A DNA stretch of 64,000 nucleotides from Chloroflexi bacterium HGW-Chloroflexi-3 (lineage in GTDB: Bacteria > Chloroflexota > Anaerolineae > Anaerolineales > Anaerolineaceae): NCBI GenBank assembly GCA_002842045.1, contig PHBX01000012.1:1-64000 (forward strand). The letters are read 5' to 3'. The position numbers and the translations under genes are program-made. Positions 18,201 through 27,171 of this stretch are shown one piece after another (within the stretch, counting starts at the first letter, position 1; the number at the start of each line of letters is the position of its first letter). A model generated the notes under the pieces. That model had not been told where the DNA came from. It saw only the letters and a program-made list of their open reading frames with translations, and did no database searches.

Positions 18201-19016
18201 TCAAATGGCACGAATTCTATCGATAATTCGATTAATCAATGATTTCTGTTCTGGTTTGTTCGTTTTTGGAAACGCTCTCGGTTGTGTTGTAACAGTCTGT
18301 TCTCGAGGACGAATTACTTCAACCAAACCAGCTTGTAGTAAAGAGTACACGATTCGTCTGATTTCTAAATCATTTAATTTTGTTGCTTTTGCAATCTGAC
18401 GCATTGTGTTTTTGGGATTTACGTAATAAACCACCCGCCATTCTTCAACGCTAAGATTGACATTCCTGATATTGATTCCGGGACGATCACTAAATTTTAA
18501 TGACATATCCAGGGAAGGAATTTCCTGTTGTAATTGTTCCCACTCCCTTAATTGCCGAGACCCTTCTATAATCAGGTTTTCAAGATCCATACGGACTGGA
18601 ATTTTATCAAAAGGCTGCAATGAATTAACTTCGAAATGAAAAACACCTTCCACCCAGGTGAATAACTGCCGAACGATGCCCACAAAATACTGTTGTAAAC
18701 TCTCAATGATATCAAATTGACTTAAATACCCGGCATTAATTAATAGGATACCAAGTTCCTTATCATTCATATTAGCTGCCCGTTCAGACAGGATGGAATA
18801 CTGGCGAGAGCTTATTTTTTTGCTTCTTCTTAAAATCCCTGCTAAGGAATTATCCAGATGATCCAACTGGGCATAAATCAATTTGCCCTCACGAAAAGTA
18901 ATCTTGGCTACATCGGCAGGTCCCTCAACGACCAGGGTACCTGTTTTACAGGCAAGATTTACAAGATTTAATAATTGGGTGATAGTAAAATCGCGCAGGT
19001 TACCTTTTAAGGCCAT
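18201..19016 (-). CDS. DUF4388 (PatA-like) protein with C-terminal winged helix
   Basis: The 271-residue protein begins with the DUF4388 pattern GNLRDFTITQLLNLVNLACKTG followed by ITFREGKLIYA. A second conserved block (ELGILLINAGYLSQFDI) and FTWVEGVFHFE follow; the last 70 residues look like a winged helix (MRQIAKATKLNDLEIRRIVYSLLQAGLVEVI). DUF4388 proteins are found beside receivers and small GTPases in Chloroflexota, Deinococcota and Myxococcota. It is the first gene of a five-gene operon with a near-consensus promoter. Confidence 0.88.
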   Translation of the reverse strand: MALKGNLRDFTITQLLNLVNLACKTGTLVVEGPADVAKITFREGKLIYAQLDHLDNSLAGILRRSKKISSRQYSILSERAANMNDKELGILLINAGYLSQFDIIESLQQYFVGIVRQLFTWVEGVFHFEVNSLQPFDKIPVRMDLENLIIEGSRQLREWEQLQQEIPSLDMSLKFSDRPGINIRNVNLSVEEWRVVYYVNPKNTMRQIAKATKLNDLEIRRIVYSLLQAGLVEVIRPREQTVTTQPRAFPKTNKPEQKSLINRIIDRIRAI

Positions 19017-19048
19017 TTGATTTCCATATCTTAACCAAGACTTGAGAA

Positions 19049-19077
19049 ATTATACAGGTAAGCAGCATGTAAGTCAA
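19049..19077 (-). promoter_or_regulatory. Near-consensus promoter of the DUF4388-GTPase operon
   Basis: On the minus strand TTGACT (19077-19072), a 17-base spacer and a perfect TATAAT (19054-19049) lie 33 bases before the DUF4388 ATG. This is one of the strongest housekeeping-type promoters in the window. Confidence 0.8.
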
Positions 19078-19141
19078 TTAAATCTTATTTACGAATTCGA
19101 TAAGTATTTAATCTCGCCTGCATTTGCTAGTAAATCTCCTG

Positions 19142-19147
19142 TATAAT
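19142..19147 (+). promoter_or_regulatory. -10 box for the gene at 19175
   Basis: A perfect TATAAT lies about 28 bases before the ATG at 19175. No good -35 box is visible at the expected distance. If used, initiation near 19154 excludes the upstream TTG at 19124 as the start codon. Confidence 0.5.
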
Positions 19148-19174
19148 TTTTCCAATAAGGATGTGTTCACTTCT

Positions 19175-20803
19175 ATGCTAAATATTGTCAGTTCACTTAA
19201 TGGTCAGGATCTGGGATTCCTAAAGATTGTTGCCAACACCTGGGGAATAGAAATCAAAGCACCTGATGCCTATACCGCCAGAACTCAATTAGCATTTGAA
19301 ATGGATAATCCAGAGATTATTAAAGAAATTTACGAAGTGTTTCCTGAAAATGTTCGTCAAGCCTTTGATACCCTGTTAGATAACGAAGGAAAAATTCCCT
19401 GGGCAAAATTTGCACGTGATTTTGGTGAAATCCAGGTAATGGGATCAGCCAGAAGGGATCGTGAAAGACCAGACCTAAATCCAAAAACACCAACAGAGTA
19501 TCTTTGGTATAGGGCTTTTGTAGGACGTGCATTTTTAAGCACAGAAACAGAATCTCAGGAATATGCTTATATCCCTGAAGAAATATTTTCCTACCTGGAA
19601 CCCGTCCATATACAAAAAAAACAAATACCTGGTCGTTCTGCCACATCCAAAGAAACCCAAACCATTTTTACTGCTTCAGATAGAATTTTGGATGATATCT
19701 GCACTCTATTGGCTGCTATCCGAAATAGCTTTTCGATTGAAATTCTTCAAGAATATTGTGATATTCCCGCCGATTTTTTAAATAAACTTATCATTGATTT
19801 AAAATTAATTTCACAAAAGGGGATATTGGATCCTGATCAGGTACGATTATTTTTAGAAACATCGCGTGAAAAATCATTCTTAATGCTTATCAATCATTGG
19901 ATTGAAAATAAAAAATTAAACGAAATGGAATTAATGTCGGATTTCATCATAGAAGGAGTTCTTGATCGCAATCACCACAAAGTCCGCCAATTTCTACTCG
20001 ATCAAATCTCTCTGATACCAGCCGGTCATTGGTGGAATCTCGAAAGTTTCATCTCATATGTCTATCAGATCAATCCTGATTTTCAGCGCCCTGCGGGAAA
20101 TTATGACACATGGTACATCAAGAAGGCTAAAACAGGTGAATATTTGCGTGGATTTGAGCATTGGGATGCCATTGACGGCACTTTTATTCGTTTCATGCTC
20201 ACCGGACCATTATACTGGTTGGGATTGGTTGACCTGGCGTGCAGCGAAAATGATAACAAAATCCAGGCTTTCAAATGTTCAAATTGGTGCTCGGATTTGT
20301 TATCCAACAAGACTCCCGAAGGGATCAAACCGGAAGATGTCAAATTTTTGATTGATTCATATGGAAAAATTGTCATCCCTCTAAGGTTTTCCAGAACAAT
20401 TCGATATCAGATTTCCAGATTTTGCGACTGGAACGGAAAATCCAAAGATGGATATGTTTTTCAAATTTCTCCCGTTTCCTTGCAGAGAGCGAAAGATCAG
20501 GGATTAAAAATCAATCATTTCCTGAAAATTGTCCAATCTGTACTACCCCATCCATTTCCGCCTAAATTAAAAAATGCATTGGAAAAATGGGAAAATCTCG
20601 GAACGCAGGCTCATTTCACGCAAGCAATTCTTTTACATGTTGCAAACCCGGAAGCAATCAATCATTTACAAACAACATCTGTAAAAAAGTTTATTCAAGC
20701 AGTTCTCAATCCAAATACTGTTGCTGTAGTTCCAAATGGGATTGAACAAGTTCGAAAAGCATTAATTGAAATTGGATATTTAAGTGAAGAAATTCCGTCA
20801 TGA
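19175..20803 (+). CDS. Helicase-associated-domain-like protein
   Basis: 542 residues from the ATG at 19175, which has AAGGATG upstream; a longer frame from TTG at 19124 would begin inside the -10 region. The segment WAKFARDFGEIQVMGSARRDRERP followed by EYLWYRAFVGRAFL and EYAYIPEEIF matches actinobacterial and chloroflexal proteins annotated as helicase-associated (XPB/Ssl2 N-terminal-like), which lack the helicase motor. No Walker motifs are present. Several winged-helix-like segments follow. Function unknown; a DNA-damage or transcription role is only suggested by the distant XPB relation. It is transcribed away from the DUF4388 operon. Confidence 0.7.
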   Translation: MLNIVSSLNGQDLGFLKIVANTWGIEIKAPDAYTARTQLAFEMDNPEIIKEIYEVFPENVRQAFDTLLDNEGKIPWAKFARDFGEIQVMGSARRDRERPDLNPKTPTEYLWYRAFVGRAFLSTETESQEYAYIPEEIFSYLEPVHIQKKQIPGRSATSKETQTIFTASDRILDDICTLLAAIRNSFSIEILQEYCDIPADFLNKLIIDLKLISQKGILDPDQVRLFLETSREKSFLMLINHWIENKKLNEMELMSDFIIEGVLDRNHHKVRQFLLDQISLIPAGHWWNLESFISYVYQINPDFQRPAGNYDTWYIKKAKTGEYLRGFEHWDAIDGTFIRFMLTGPLYWLGLVDLACSENDNKIQAFKCSNWCSDLLSNKTPEGIKPEDVKFLIDSYGKIVIPLRFSRTIRYQISRFCDWNGKSKDGYVFQISPVSLQRAKDQGLKINHFLKIVQSVLPHPFPPKLKNALEKWENLGTQAHFTQAILLHVANPEAINHLQTTSVKKFIQAVLNPNTVAVVPNGIEQVRKALIEIGYLSEEIPS

Positions 20804-20924
20804 TCCCTGGAAATATCAACAAAATTCCGAATTAAACATGTTCTTTGTAACCATGGGCTACAACATGCTTCGGATATAATCAAATTATCAAATTTCAAAT
20901 TTTTTCACCTGAAAAGAGGTCTAT

Positions 20925-22106
20925 ATGTCAAACCGATTAGTTTGGGCTGAAGAAGAGATTCAATCTTTAAGTGATAACGGATTATACAATCATATTCGCA
21001 CTATCAGTTCTCCTCAGGGCGCTTGGTTGATTGTGGATGGAAAGAAAGTTTTAAATTTCTGTTCGAATAACTACTTAGGGCTGGCTAATCATCCAAAAAT
21101 GGTAGCGGCTGTCAAAAAAGTGGTGGATGAATATGGTGTTGGTCCTGGAGCAGTTCGTTCCATCGCTGGAACAATGGATGTGCATCTGGAATTAGAGAGT
21201 CGTCTGGCTCAATTCAAAGGTGTGGAAGCCTGCATCTCCTTCCAATCAGGATTTACAGCTAATCTGGCGACCATCCCTTGCCTGGTTGGTAAAGAAGATG
21301 GCATCCTCTCGGATGAACTGAACCATGCTTCGATCATAGATGGCTGCAGGTTATCAGGTGCTACCATCATTCGTTTCAGTCACGCTAATGTAAAAGATTT
21401 GGAAACAAAAATTATAGAAAACAAAGACAAGTATCGCAGGTTATTAGCCATTACGGATGGTGTATTCAGTATGGACGGTGATCTGGCACCATTAGACAAG
21501 ATTTACGAAGTCACCAGCAAGTACGAAGTTATGTTAATGGTAGATGATGCTCATGGAGAAGGTGTTGTAGGCAAAGGCGGACGTGGGATTGTGGATCATT
21601 TTGGCTTACATGGAAAAGTGGATATTGAGGTTGGTACCATGTCCAAAGCTTTCGGTGTCATGGGTGGAATGGTTGCAGGCAATGCAAAATTAATCGAATG
21701 GATTCGACAACGTGGCCGACCATTCATCTTTTCATCCGCATTAACACCTGCTGATGTAGCTGCCTGTTTGATGGCAGTAGACCTTTTGGAGGAATCCACT
21801 GAATTGGTTGATCAATTATGGGAGAATGGTAATTATTTCAAAGCTGAAATGAAGAAATTGGGATTTGACACTGGATTATCCCAAACACCGATTACCCCGG
21901 TAATGTTAGGGGATGCCAAATTGGCAAAAGACTTCAGCAAAGAATTATTCAACGAAGGCGTATTTGCGATGGCATTGGCTTTTCCAACTGTGCCAGTAGG
22001 AAAAGCCAGAATTCGTGTCATGATTTCCGCAACCCACACAAAAGAAGATCTCGATCTTTGTTTGCAGGCTTTTGAACGGGTAGGAAAAAAGTTAAATGTT
22101 ATTTAG
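20925..22106 (+). CDS. kbl: Glycine C-acetyltransferase (2-amino-3-ketobutyrate CoA ligase)-type enzyme
   Basis: This 393-residue PLP enzyme of the alpha-oxoamine synthase family joins glycine with acetyl-CoA or cleaves 2-amino-3-ketobutyrate in threonine breakdown. Signatures: [22 protein letters not shown], the [11 protein letters not shown] loop with the PLP-pairing Asp, and the Schiff-base Lys in TMSKAFG. Length and sequence fit KBL better than BioF or HemA. A partner threonine dehydrogenase is not next to it. A TATAAT at 20875-20880 and a GAGGT ribosome site precede it; a strong terminator follows. Confidence 0.85.
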   Translation: MSNRLVWAEEEIQSLSDNGLYNHIRTISSPQGAWLIVDGKKVLNFCSNNYLGLANHPKMVAAVKKVVDEYGVGPGAVRSIAGTMDVHLELESRLAQFKGVEACISFQSGFTANLATIPCLVGKEDGILSDELNHASIIDGCRLSGATIIRFSHANVKDLETKIIENKDKYRRLLAITDGVFSMDGDLAPLDKIYEVTSKYEVMLMVDDAHGEGVVGKGGRGIVDHFGLHGKVDIEVGTMSKAFGVMGGMVAGNAKLIEWIRQRGRPFIFSSALTPADVAACLMAVDLLEESTELVDQLWENGNYFKAEMKKLGFDTGLSQTPITPVMLGDAKLAKDFSKELFNEGVFAMALAFPTVPVGKARIRVMISATHTKEDLDLCLQAFERVGKKLNVI

Positions 22107-22126
22107 TGAATTCTATTGGTAAACCC

Positions 22127-22172
22127 ATATATTAGTAAAAACACGCTATCAGGCGTGTTTTTACTAATATAT
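22127..22172. terminator. Bidirectional terminator, perfect 20-bp inverted repeat
   Basis: Two exactly complementary 20-base arms (22127-22146 and 22153-22172) surround a 6-base loop, with A-rich and T-rich halves that give a T-run after the GC-rich core in both directions. It lies between the convergent kbl gene and the small Cys/His protein gene. Confidence 0.9.
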
Positions 22173-22178
22173 GCTGAC

Positions 22179-22409
22179 TTATTCTTCTTCGGTGAATGGA
22201 TCATATGTTGGGTTTGTACCTGCCCATACACATGAGGGTTGAGTCAGGAGATTACATTGTAAACCATGTGAACATCGATGCCCTACAACGTGTGGTGGTT
22301 GATCAGGTAGATATTCAGGCGGCAAAACAACGTGAACTTCTAATTGAACTTCAACGCCAGCATGTTTACAATATTGGGTTTTTGCTGGATACCATCTTTT
22401 TTCTGCCAT
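22179..22409 (-). CDS. Small Cys/His-containing protein
   Basis: This 76-residue, unrecognised protein has Cys14, Cys46, Cys52 and Cys60 with neighbouring His16, His45 and His48, a spacing that could bind a metal. The C-terminal half (RCSHGLQCNL, CVWAGTNPTYDPF) looks conserved rather than random. It has its own extended -10 promoter and a textbook AAGGAGG site 5 bases from the ATG, and ends just before a strong terminator, so it is a genuine single-gene unit. No signal peptide. Confidence 0.7.
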   Translation of the reverse strand: MAEKRWYPAKTQYCKHAGVEVQLEVHVVLPPEYLPDQPPHVVGHRCSHGLQCNLLTQPSCVWAGTNPTYDPFTEEE

Positions 22410-22421
22410 TTACACCTCCTT

Positions 22422-22458
22422 CGAGAAAAATCTCGAATTCAACCTTTTAATTATATCA
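22422..22458 (-). promoter_or_regulatory. Extended -10 promoter and leader hairpin of the small Cys/His gene
   Basis: On the minus strand TGATATAAT (22458-22450) is an extended -10 box. The short leader contains TTCGAG/CTCGAA (22439-22434 and 22427-22422), a 6-bp hairpin whose 3' arm touches the ribosome-binding site at 22415-22421. It may stabilise the message or affect ribosome access. Confidence 0.5.
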
Positions 22459-22470
22459 TTTTCGATTCTT

Positions 22471-23766
22471 TTAATTTTTGACCATTTTATAAATTGTTCC
22501 ATTGTGAGAAATCAAATACAACTCTCCAAACACATCTTCACCAAAAGAGCTGATGTTTACGTCTGTACTAAACAATTCTGATAAAGTCCAATTTCCTGCA
22601 TCATCAGGCAACAAACCCCAGACTTTTCCAGTACAAAAATCACCAAACACATAAACCCCGTACCATTCTGGCAAATCATTTCCTCTGTAAACATATCCAC
22701 CTGTAACCGAACAACCCATACTATGGTCATATTCATAAATTGGATTGATCAAATCCACTTGCTCGGGTGGGACACCTTTGAAAGAATGCGTCCCTTCGCG
22801 ATAATACCATCCATAGTTAAGACCTGGTTCAGGGTTGGCTGGTGTAAAGTTAATTTCTTCCCAATTCCCCTGCCCGACATCAGCAATCCATAAATCCCCT
22901 GTCAGGCGATCAAAAGAATACCGCCAGGGATTTCTCAATCCCATTGCCCAAATCTCGCCTCTGCCACCACCACCCTGGTAAGGATTATCAGAGGGAATTG
23001 CATAAATTTCCTGATCCTGCACAGTTATTCGAAGCATCTTTCCCAATAATGTATCTGGATTTTGTGCCCTCATCTCAGGATCACCTCCAGAGCCACCATC
23101 CCCCAAACCAATGTAAAGGAGACCATCCGGACCAAATACGAGGTTTCCACCATTGTGGTTTGAATAAGGTTGTTCATAGGTCAAAATGATTTGCTCACTA
23201 CCTGGATCAGAAGATTTCCGATCCTCATTGGCAACATACCTGGCAATCACAGTATCTCCACCACGACCTGAATAATTCAAAAAGAAAATTCCGTTATCTG
23301 CATAATTGGGATCTAATGCAATACCTAATAAACCTTGTTCTGATCCTCTTGTGGTAGTTTTATTCTTTATATCCAAAAATGGTTTTTCTAGCAAATCACC
23401 TTCTTCCAGAACACGAATGATGCCATCCTGTTCAAGAACATAAATCAACAAATTTTCATCAAAATAAGTGGTCATTCCCAGTGGTTTGATCAAACCTGAT
23501 GTGATTTCCTGCCATTGATACTGGGAAGGATCGGGGAATGTCTTAACAGTATTAAGAGCACCTTCTTTTATTTTTTCCACATCCGGTGTTGGGTCATTTT
23601 CTATTGTTTGAGTGTTCGTCCCAGTCGGAATGGGAGTGTTTTCAGCTGGATTTGTGGCAGATGGGATTTCCAAAACCGATGGCGTAAAAGTCACATCACT
23701 CCCAGAACATGAAGTCAACACAACAACAATCAGGCTGCTTAAAATCATAATTCCTTTTAATTTCAT
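22471..23766 (-). CDS. PQQ-type glucose/sorbosone dehydrogenase family lipoprotein
   Basis: 431 residues with a lipobox at Cys20 (VVLTSCSG), then a short Thr/Pro linker and a six-bladed beta-propeller of the soluble glucose dehydrogenase/HHIP-like family. Diagnostic segments: LLGIALDPNY, PYSNHNGGNLVFGPDGLLYIG with the catalytic-type His, WAMGLRNPWRYSFD, and GLNYGWYYREG. It would oxidise sugars or related alcohols outside the membrane if PQQ is available; several homologues have unknown substrates. It has its own promoter, so it is probably not part of the glycan operon that ends 66 bases upstream. Confidence 0.85.
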   Translation of the reverse strand: MKLKGIMILSSLIVVVLTSCSGSDVTFTPSVLEIPSATNPAENTPIPTGTNTQTIENDPTPDVEKIKEGALNTVKTFPDPSQYQWQEITSGLIKPLGMTTYFDENLLIYVLEQDGIIRVLEEGDLLEKPFLDIKNKTTTRGSEQGLLGIALDPNYADNGIFFLNYSGRGGDTVIARYVANEDRKSSDPGSEQIILTYEQPYSNHNGGNLVFGPDGLLYIGLGDGGSGGDPEMRAQNPDTLLGKMLRITVQDQEIYAIPSDNPYQGGGGRGEIWAMGLRNPWRYSFDRLTGDLWIADVGQGNWEEINFTPANPEPGLNYGWYYREGTHSFKGVPPEQVDLINPIYEYDHSMGCSVTGGYVYRGNDLPEWYGVYVFGDFCTGKVWGLLPDDAGNWTLSELFSTDVNISSFGEDVFGELYLISHNGTIYKMVKN

Positions 23767-23788
23767 AAATTACCTACCTCTTAATCCA

Positions 23789-23797
23789 ATTATAGCA
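23789..23797 (-). promoter_or_regulatory. Extended -10 promoter of the sugar dehydrogenase gene
   Basis: TGCTATAAT on the minus strand is a perfect extended -10 element, 22 bases before the ATG. It supports separate transcription from the glycan operon. Confidence 0.55.
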
Positions 23798-23832
23798 ACC
23801 TGAATTTAAAATCTCGAGAGTATATATATTGT

Positions 23833-24618
23833 TCAGGAAAATTTTGAACTTTTTTTCATCATTTTGCTACGTTTATATTTGATATATGGAGCTGCAAGTT
23901 TTCGGATGTAATATTTCAACACAATCGGATGCAACCACTTGCCCCCATCCCGATAATGGATTTTCAGCATATCCGGCCAGCAACGATCGTCTTCAGATAT
24001 CGTTTTTGTGTCACCATGGAGGCGAAAATTTGCCCATAATTTTGTTACATAGACTATTTTGCTGATTTTTGCCAGCCGTAACCACAAATCATAATCCATT
24101 GCAAAATAGATAGATCCATCTAATGGAGCTACATTTTTCCACAAGTCCGACCGCCAAAAAGCTGCTTGTTGTGGGATATGCACAAATCCAGTTCTCAACT
24201 TCTGATAATCCGTTTGTTGAGCATTAAACTTGCCTACGACTCGATCTTCTGCATCAATAAAATTACAATCGCCATATACCATTCCCAAACGAGGATGTTG
24301 GGAAAAATAATCCACTACTTGAGATATAGCATGTGGTTCATAGGTGTCGTCTGAATTAAGCCATGCATATATTTGCCCATTCGCTTTATCAAATCCCTGA
24401 TTAATTGCATCGGTTTGCCCCTGATCTTTTTCTGATTGCCAGTAAGCAATTCTTGAGGAATATTTCTGAATGATTTCCACACTATTATCCGAAGAATTTC
24501 CATCCATAATGATATATTCAATATTCGGATAATCCTGATTCAAAACCGATCGTATGGTTCTCTCAAGATATTTTCCCTGGTTGAAGGATGGTGTAACAAT
24601 TGAAACAAGGGGTTGCAT
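23833..24618 (-). CDS. Family 2 glycosyltransferase, last gene of the glycan operon
   Basis: 261 residues, GT-A fold. N-terminal SIVTPSFNQGKYLERTIRSV, IIMDGNSSDNS and the metal-binding WLNSDD are typical of GT2 enzymes using nucleotide sugars. The first 120 residues closely resemble the transferase at 26166, so the two are duplicates with diverged C-termini. Soluble; probably membrane-associated through lipid-linked acceptors. It starts 3 bases after the stop of the GT-C gene. Confidence 0.88.
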   Translation of the reverse strand: MQPLVSIVTPSFNQGKYLERTIRSVLNQDYPNIEYIIMDGNSSDNSVEIIQKYSSRIAYWQSEKDQGQTDAINQGFDKANGQIYAWLNSDDTYEPHAISQVVDYFSQHPRLGMVYGDCNFIDAEDRVVGKFNAQQTDYQKLRTGFVHIPQQAAFWRSDLWKNVAPLDGSIYFAMDYDLWLRLAKISKIVYVTKLWANFRLHGDTKTISEDDRCWPDMLKIHYRDGGKWLHPIVLKYYIRKLAAPYIKYKRSKMMKKSSKFS

Positions 24619-24621
24619 TGA

Positions 24622-26169
24622 TTAATCCTCAATCTTTTGGTTCAAATCAAAAATAATATAATCACCAGTCTCTTCACGAATTTGGTAATTATCATAGAGT
24701 ATTCTTCTTATTTCTGGTTGATTATTCAATTCTGCCATTTGAGTAACCAGGAAATAATCCATACCTTGGGTTTGTTCCATAAACAAATTTAGAAGATCAA
24801 ATTTTTGTCCAGCCAGTTCACGAACAGAAAAATCAGATGTAGACATCCAGTTTTCGATACCTGTCCAACTCCAATAATTCAATCGATATCCGTAATCCTG
24901 GGAAATCCCAATAACCCGATCATCAGGTTCAAATACACCAGACATATTCTCCCAAAATTTGACTTCATTGTCGTAATTATTTCTTGCCAGTGTCACCCGC
25001 ACATTCCAGGCGTTATATATCATATAAAACCCCAAAACACTCAGTATCGCCAGCGTACTTAACCAATTTGGGAGCTTTATACCAGAAATAATCTGACTAA
25101 AAACAACAGAGACACCTATGGCAACAATCGGTACCAATGGTAATTGATAGTAATCATGAGTGGACATGTGGTATGGGAAGGTAATACCATAGACAAAATA
25201 ACCGATAAATAAAGCTGATAATAGGATTCTATAACTGGTTTTTCTTAATAAAAATATACCAATGATTGCAGCCAGAAAGAATTCGGTTCCAACCACATGG
25301 TTTATCATTTCTATCCAGCGCAGCCAGAATACTGGATCGATCCACATTTGCGGGAAGAATCTCAAACTAAATTGGGACTGTAAATCGCCAATGATGACTA
25401 AGCCATAAATCATGTAAAGAATGTATGGCAGGATAGCCAGTATACCAATGATCCAAACAGATTTACTCCGCAGCAATGACAAAAAATTTTTCTTTTGTGA
25501 AAAAACAATTCCGATCATTGCAAATGCCAATGGAAAGATCACAACAGATTTTATGAAAATCGCCAATCCAGTAAAAAGACCTGCCAATATAGCGTTTTTA
25601 ATACTATCCTGGTCAATCCAACGTACCATACCCCAGATCGCAAAGATCATAAGCATGACCATGAGTGGATCAGGTTGGAATGCCCGGCTGGCAATTGCTG
25701 TATAAGGCATTACCATAAACATCAGGAGTGCAAACACTGCAGCATTCTTATCGATCATTCTTTTGGTTAGACTCAATAAAGCCAAACCACCAAGAGTCCA
25801 GAAAAAAATTGAATAGATACGTGCTATCCAAAGAACCTCCTGTCCTATGATCTTATACGTGAAAGCTGTTAATCTTTCCATCACCGGGGGTTCAATTAAT
25901 CCCTGCTTTTTCCATAATCCCACTGCGAATTCTTTTTGCCAGGCAGGAACGGTTTGCAAATCCTGATAAAACATACCCCGGGCTTTAATCGCAGAATAAA
26001 GTTGTCTGGTTGGATGAAAATCAAGAGGTGCTTCTGTTAAGTCGTAAAAACGAATGCCTAATCCAATTAATAAAATTACAACAATCGAAATCACATAAAG
26101 CAAACGATGTTTATTAAATAAATTTTCATCCATTTGTTCAATTTCAATATTTTCGTGATCAGATTTCAT
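24622..26169 (-). CDS. GT-C (GT39/ArnT-like) membrane glycosyltransferase
   Basis: 515 residues with about 11 hydrophobic segments and large extracytoplasmic loops. The first loop after segment 1 contains LDFHPTRQLY, where the family usually has its catalytic acidic residue, and FQPDPLMV corresponds to a conserved second loop. Such enzymes use polyprenyl-phosphate sugars on the outer face of the membrane. It overlaps the upstream GT2 gene by 4 bases. Sugar and acceptor unknown; protein or glycan modification are both possible. Confidence 0.8.
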   Translation of the reverse strand: MKSDHENIEIEQMDENLFNKHRLLYVISIVVILLIGLGIRFYDLTEAPLDFHPTRQLYSAIKARGMFYQDLQTVPAWQKEFAVGLWKKQGLIEPPVMERLTAFTYKIIGQEVLWIARIYSIFFWTLGGLALLSLTKRMIDKNAAVFALLMFMVMPYTAIASRAFQPDPLMVMLMIFAIWGMVRWIDQDSIKNAILAGLFTGLAIFIKSVVIFPLAFAMIGIVFSQKKNFLSLLRSKSVWIIGILAILPYILYMIYGLVIIGDLQSQFSLRFFPQMWIDPVFWLRWIEMINHVVGTEFFLAAIIGIFLLRKTSYRILLSALFIGYFVYGITFPYHMSTHDYYQLPLVPIVAIGVSVVFSQIISGIKLPNWLSTLAILSVLGFYMIYNAWNVRVTLARNNYDNEVKFWENMSGVFEPDDRVIGISQDYGYRLNYWSWTGIENWMSTSDFSVRELAGQKFDLLNLFMEQTQGMDYFLVTQMAELNNQPEIRRILYDNYQIREETGDYIIFDLNQKIED

Positions 26170-27125
26170 TTCTCTTTTCCCTTTAGGTCAGGTCTTTTAA
26201 CCCAATATCTCAATTTGAGATATACCTCTTTTAATTTGAATAAACCTATGGGAGCTAAGATTGCATAGACCATGCGATGCCATTCTGGAAAAATAGTGAA
26301 AAAGTCCAATTTCATGCCTTGCCAATAAACATTTACTGCTTGTGAATATTGACCTCCATCTAACAAATATCTGGCATTCATGCGATGGGCACCTGCCAAA
26401 ATTTTCTTATGGTTGGACATGAAAATTTGATTCAGAGCTGGATTTTTTTCCATCCATTCAACCAGACGATATGCTTCTTTTCCGAATTCTACCGCATGGG
26501 CAACATTTTTTGCGGTTGCATGAAAACGAGCTGAAGCCCAAATTTTATTTGAATATTTGATTTGTGCATTAGACGCCAACCTTAGCCATAAATGATGGTC
26601 TAATAGAAAGTGGTAAGATGTATCCAATCCTCCTGAAGATATCACCAAATCTTTTCTCATGAATACTGCTGGCTGACCGATGATCTTGAATTGCATCAAA
26701 TCCACCAGATTCCAGTGTCCATATTTCATGATATTGGTTATTTCACCCTGTTCATTGATCGATTGGACATCTCCGAATACAAATGCAACCTCGGGGTGGG
26801 ATTCTAACAATTCAATTGCTTCTGAAACCACTCCTGCAATATACAAATCATCCGAATTCAACCAACCAATATATTTTCCGTTTGCATGCATCAATCCTTT
26901 ATTAAAAGCATCAGCCTGACCATTATCTTTTTCAGATACCCACCAGGCTAACCGATCCGCATAATTCTTAATTATTTCCTGACTACCATCTGAAGAATTC
27001 CCATCAACAATAATATATTCCAGGTTGGGATAATCCTGATTCAAGACGGATACCATCGCCTTTTCCAGAAAATTAGACTGATTAAATGACGGGGTGATAA
27101 TGGAAATAAGCGGTTTATTTTTCAT
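26166..27125 (-). CDS. Family 2 glycosyltransferase
   Basis: 319 residues with SIITPSFNQSNFLEKAMVSV, IIVDGNSSDGSQE and WLNSDDLY, the GT2 nucleotide- and metal-binding signatures. Its N-terminal domain is paralogous to that of the gene at 23833; the C-terminal 110 residues are longer and helical. A 46-base gap separates it from the DUF115 gene upstream. Donor sugar not predictable. Confidence 0.88.
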   Translation of the reverse strand: MKNKPLISIITPSFNQSNFLEKAMVSVLNQDYPNLEYIIVDGNSSDGSQEIIKNYADRLAWWVSEKDNGQADAFNKGLMHANGKYIGWLNSDDLYIAGVVSEAIELLESHPEVAFVFGDVQSINEQGEITNIMKYGHWNLVDLMQFKIIGQPAVFMRKDLVISSGGLDTSYHFLLDHHLWLRLASNAQIKYSNKIWASARFHATAKNVAHAVEFGKEAYRLVEWMEKNPALNQIFMSNHKKILAGAHRMNARYLLDGGQYSQAVNVYWQGMKLDFFTIFPEWHRMVYAILAPIGLFKLKEVYLKLRYWVKRPDLKGKEK

Positions 27126-27171
27126 GATTGATTGTTTGGATTACTAGAATTTTTTTCATTAAGGAAAGAAC

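Noticed and set aside
20837..20869. Imperfect hairpin before kbl as a terminator
   Set aside because: The stem is interrupted by a 3-base bulge and has no T-tail, so it was not listed as a feature.
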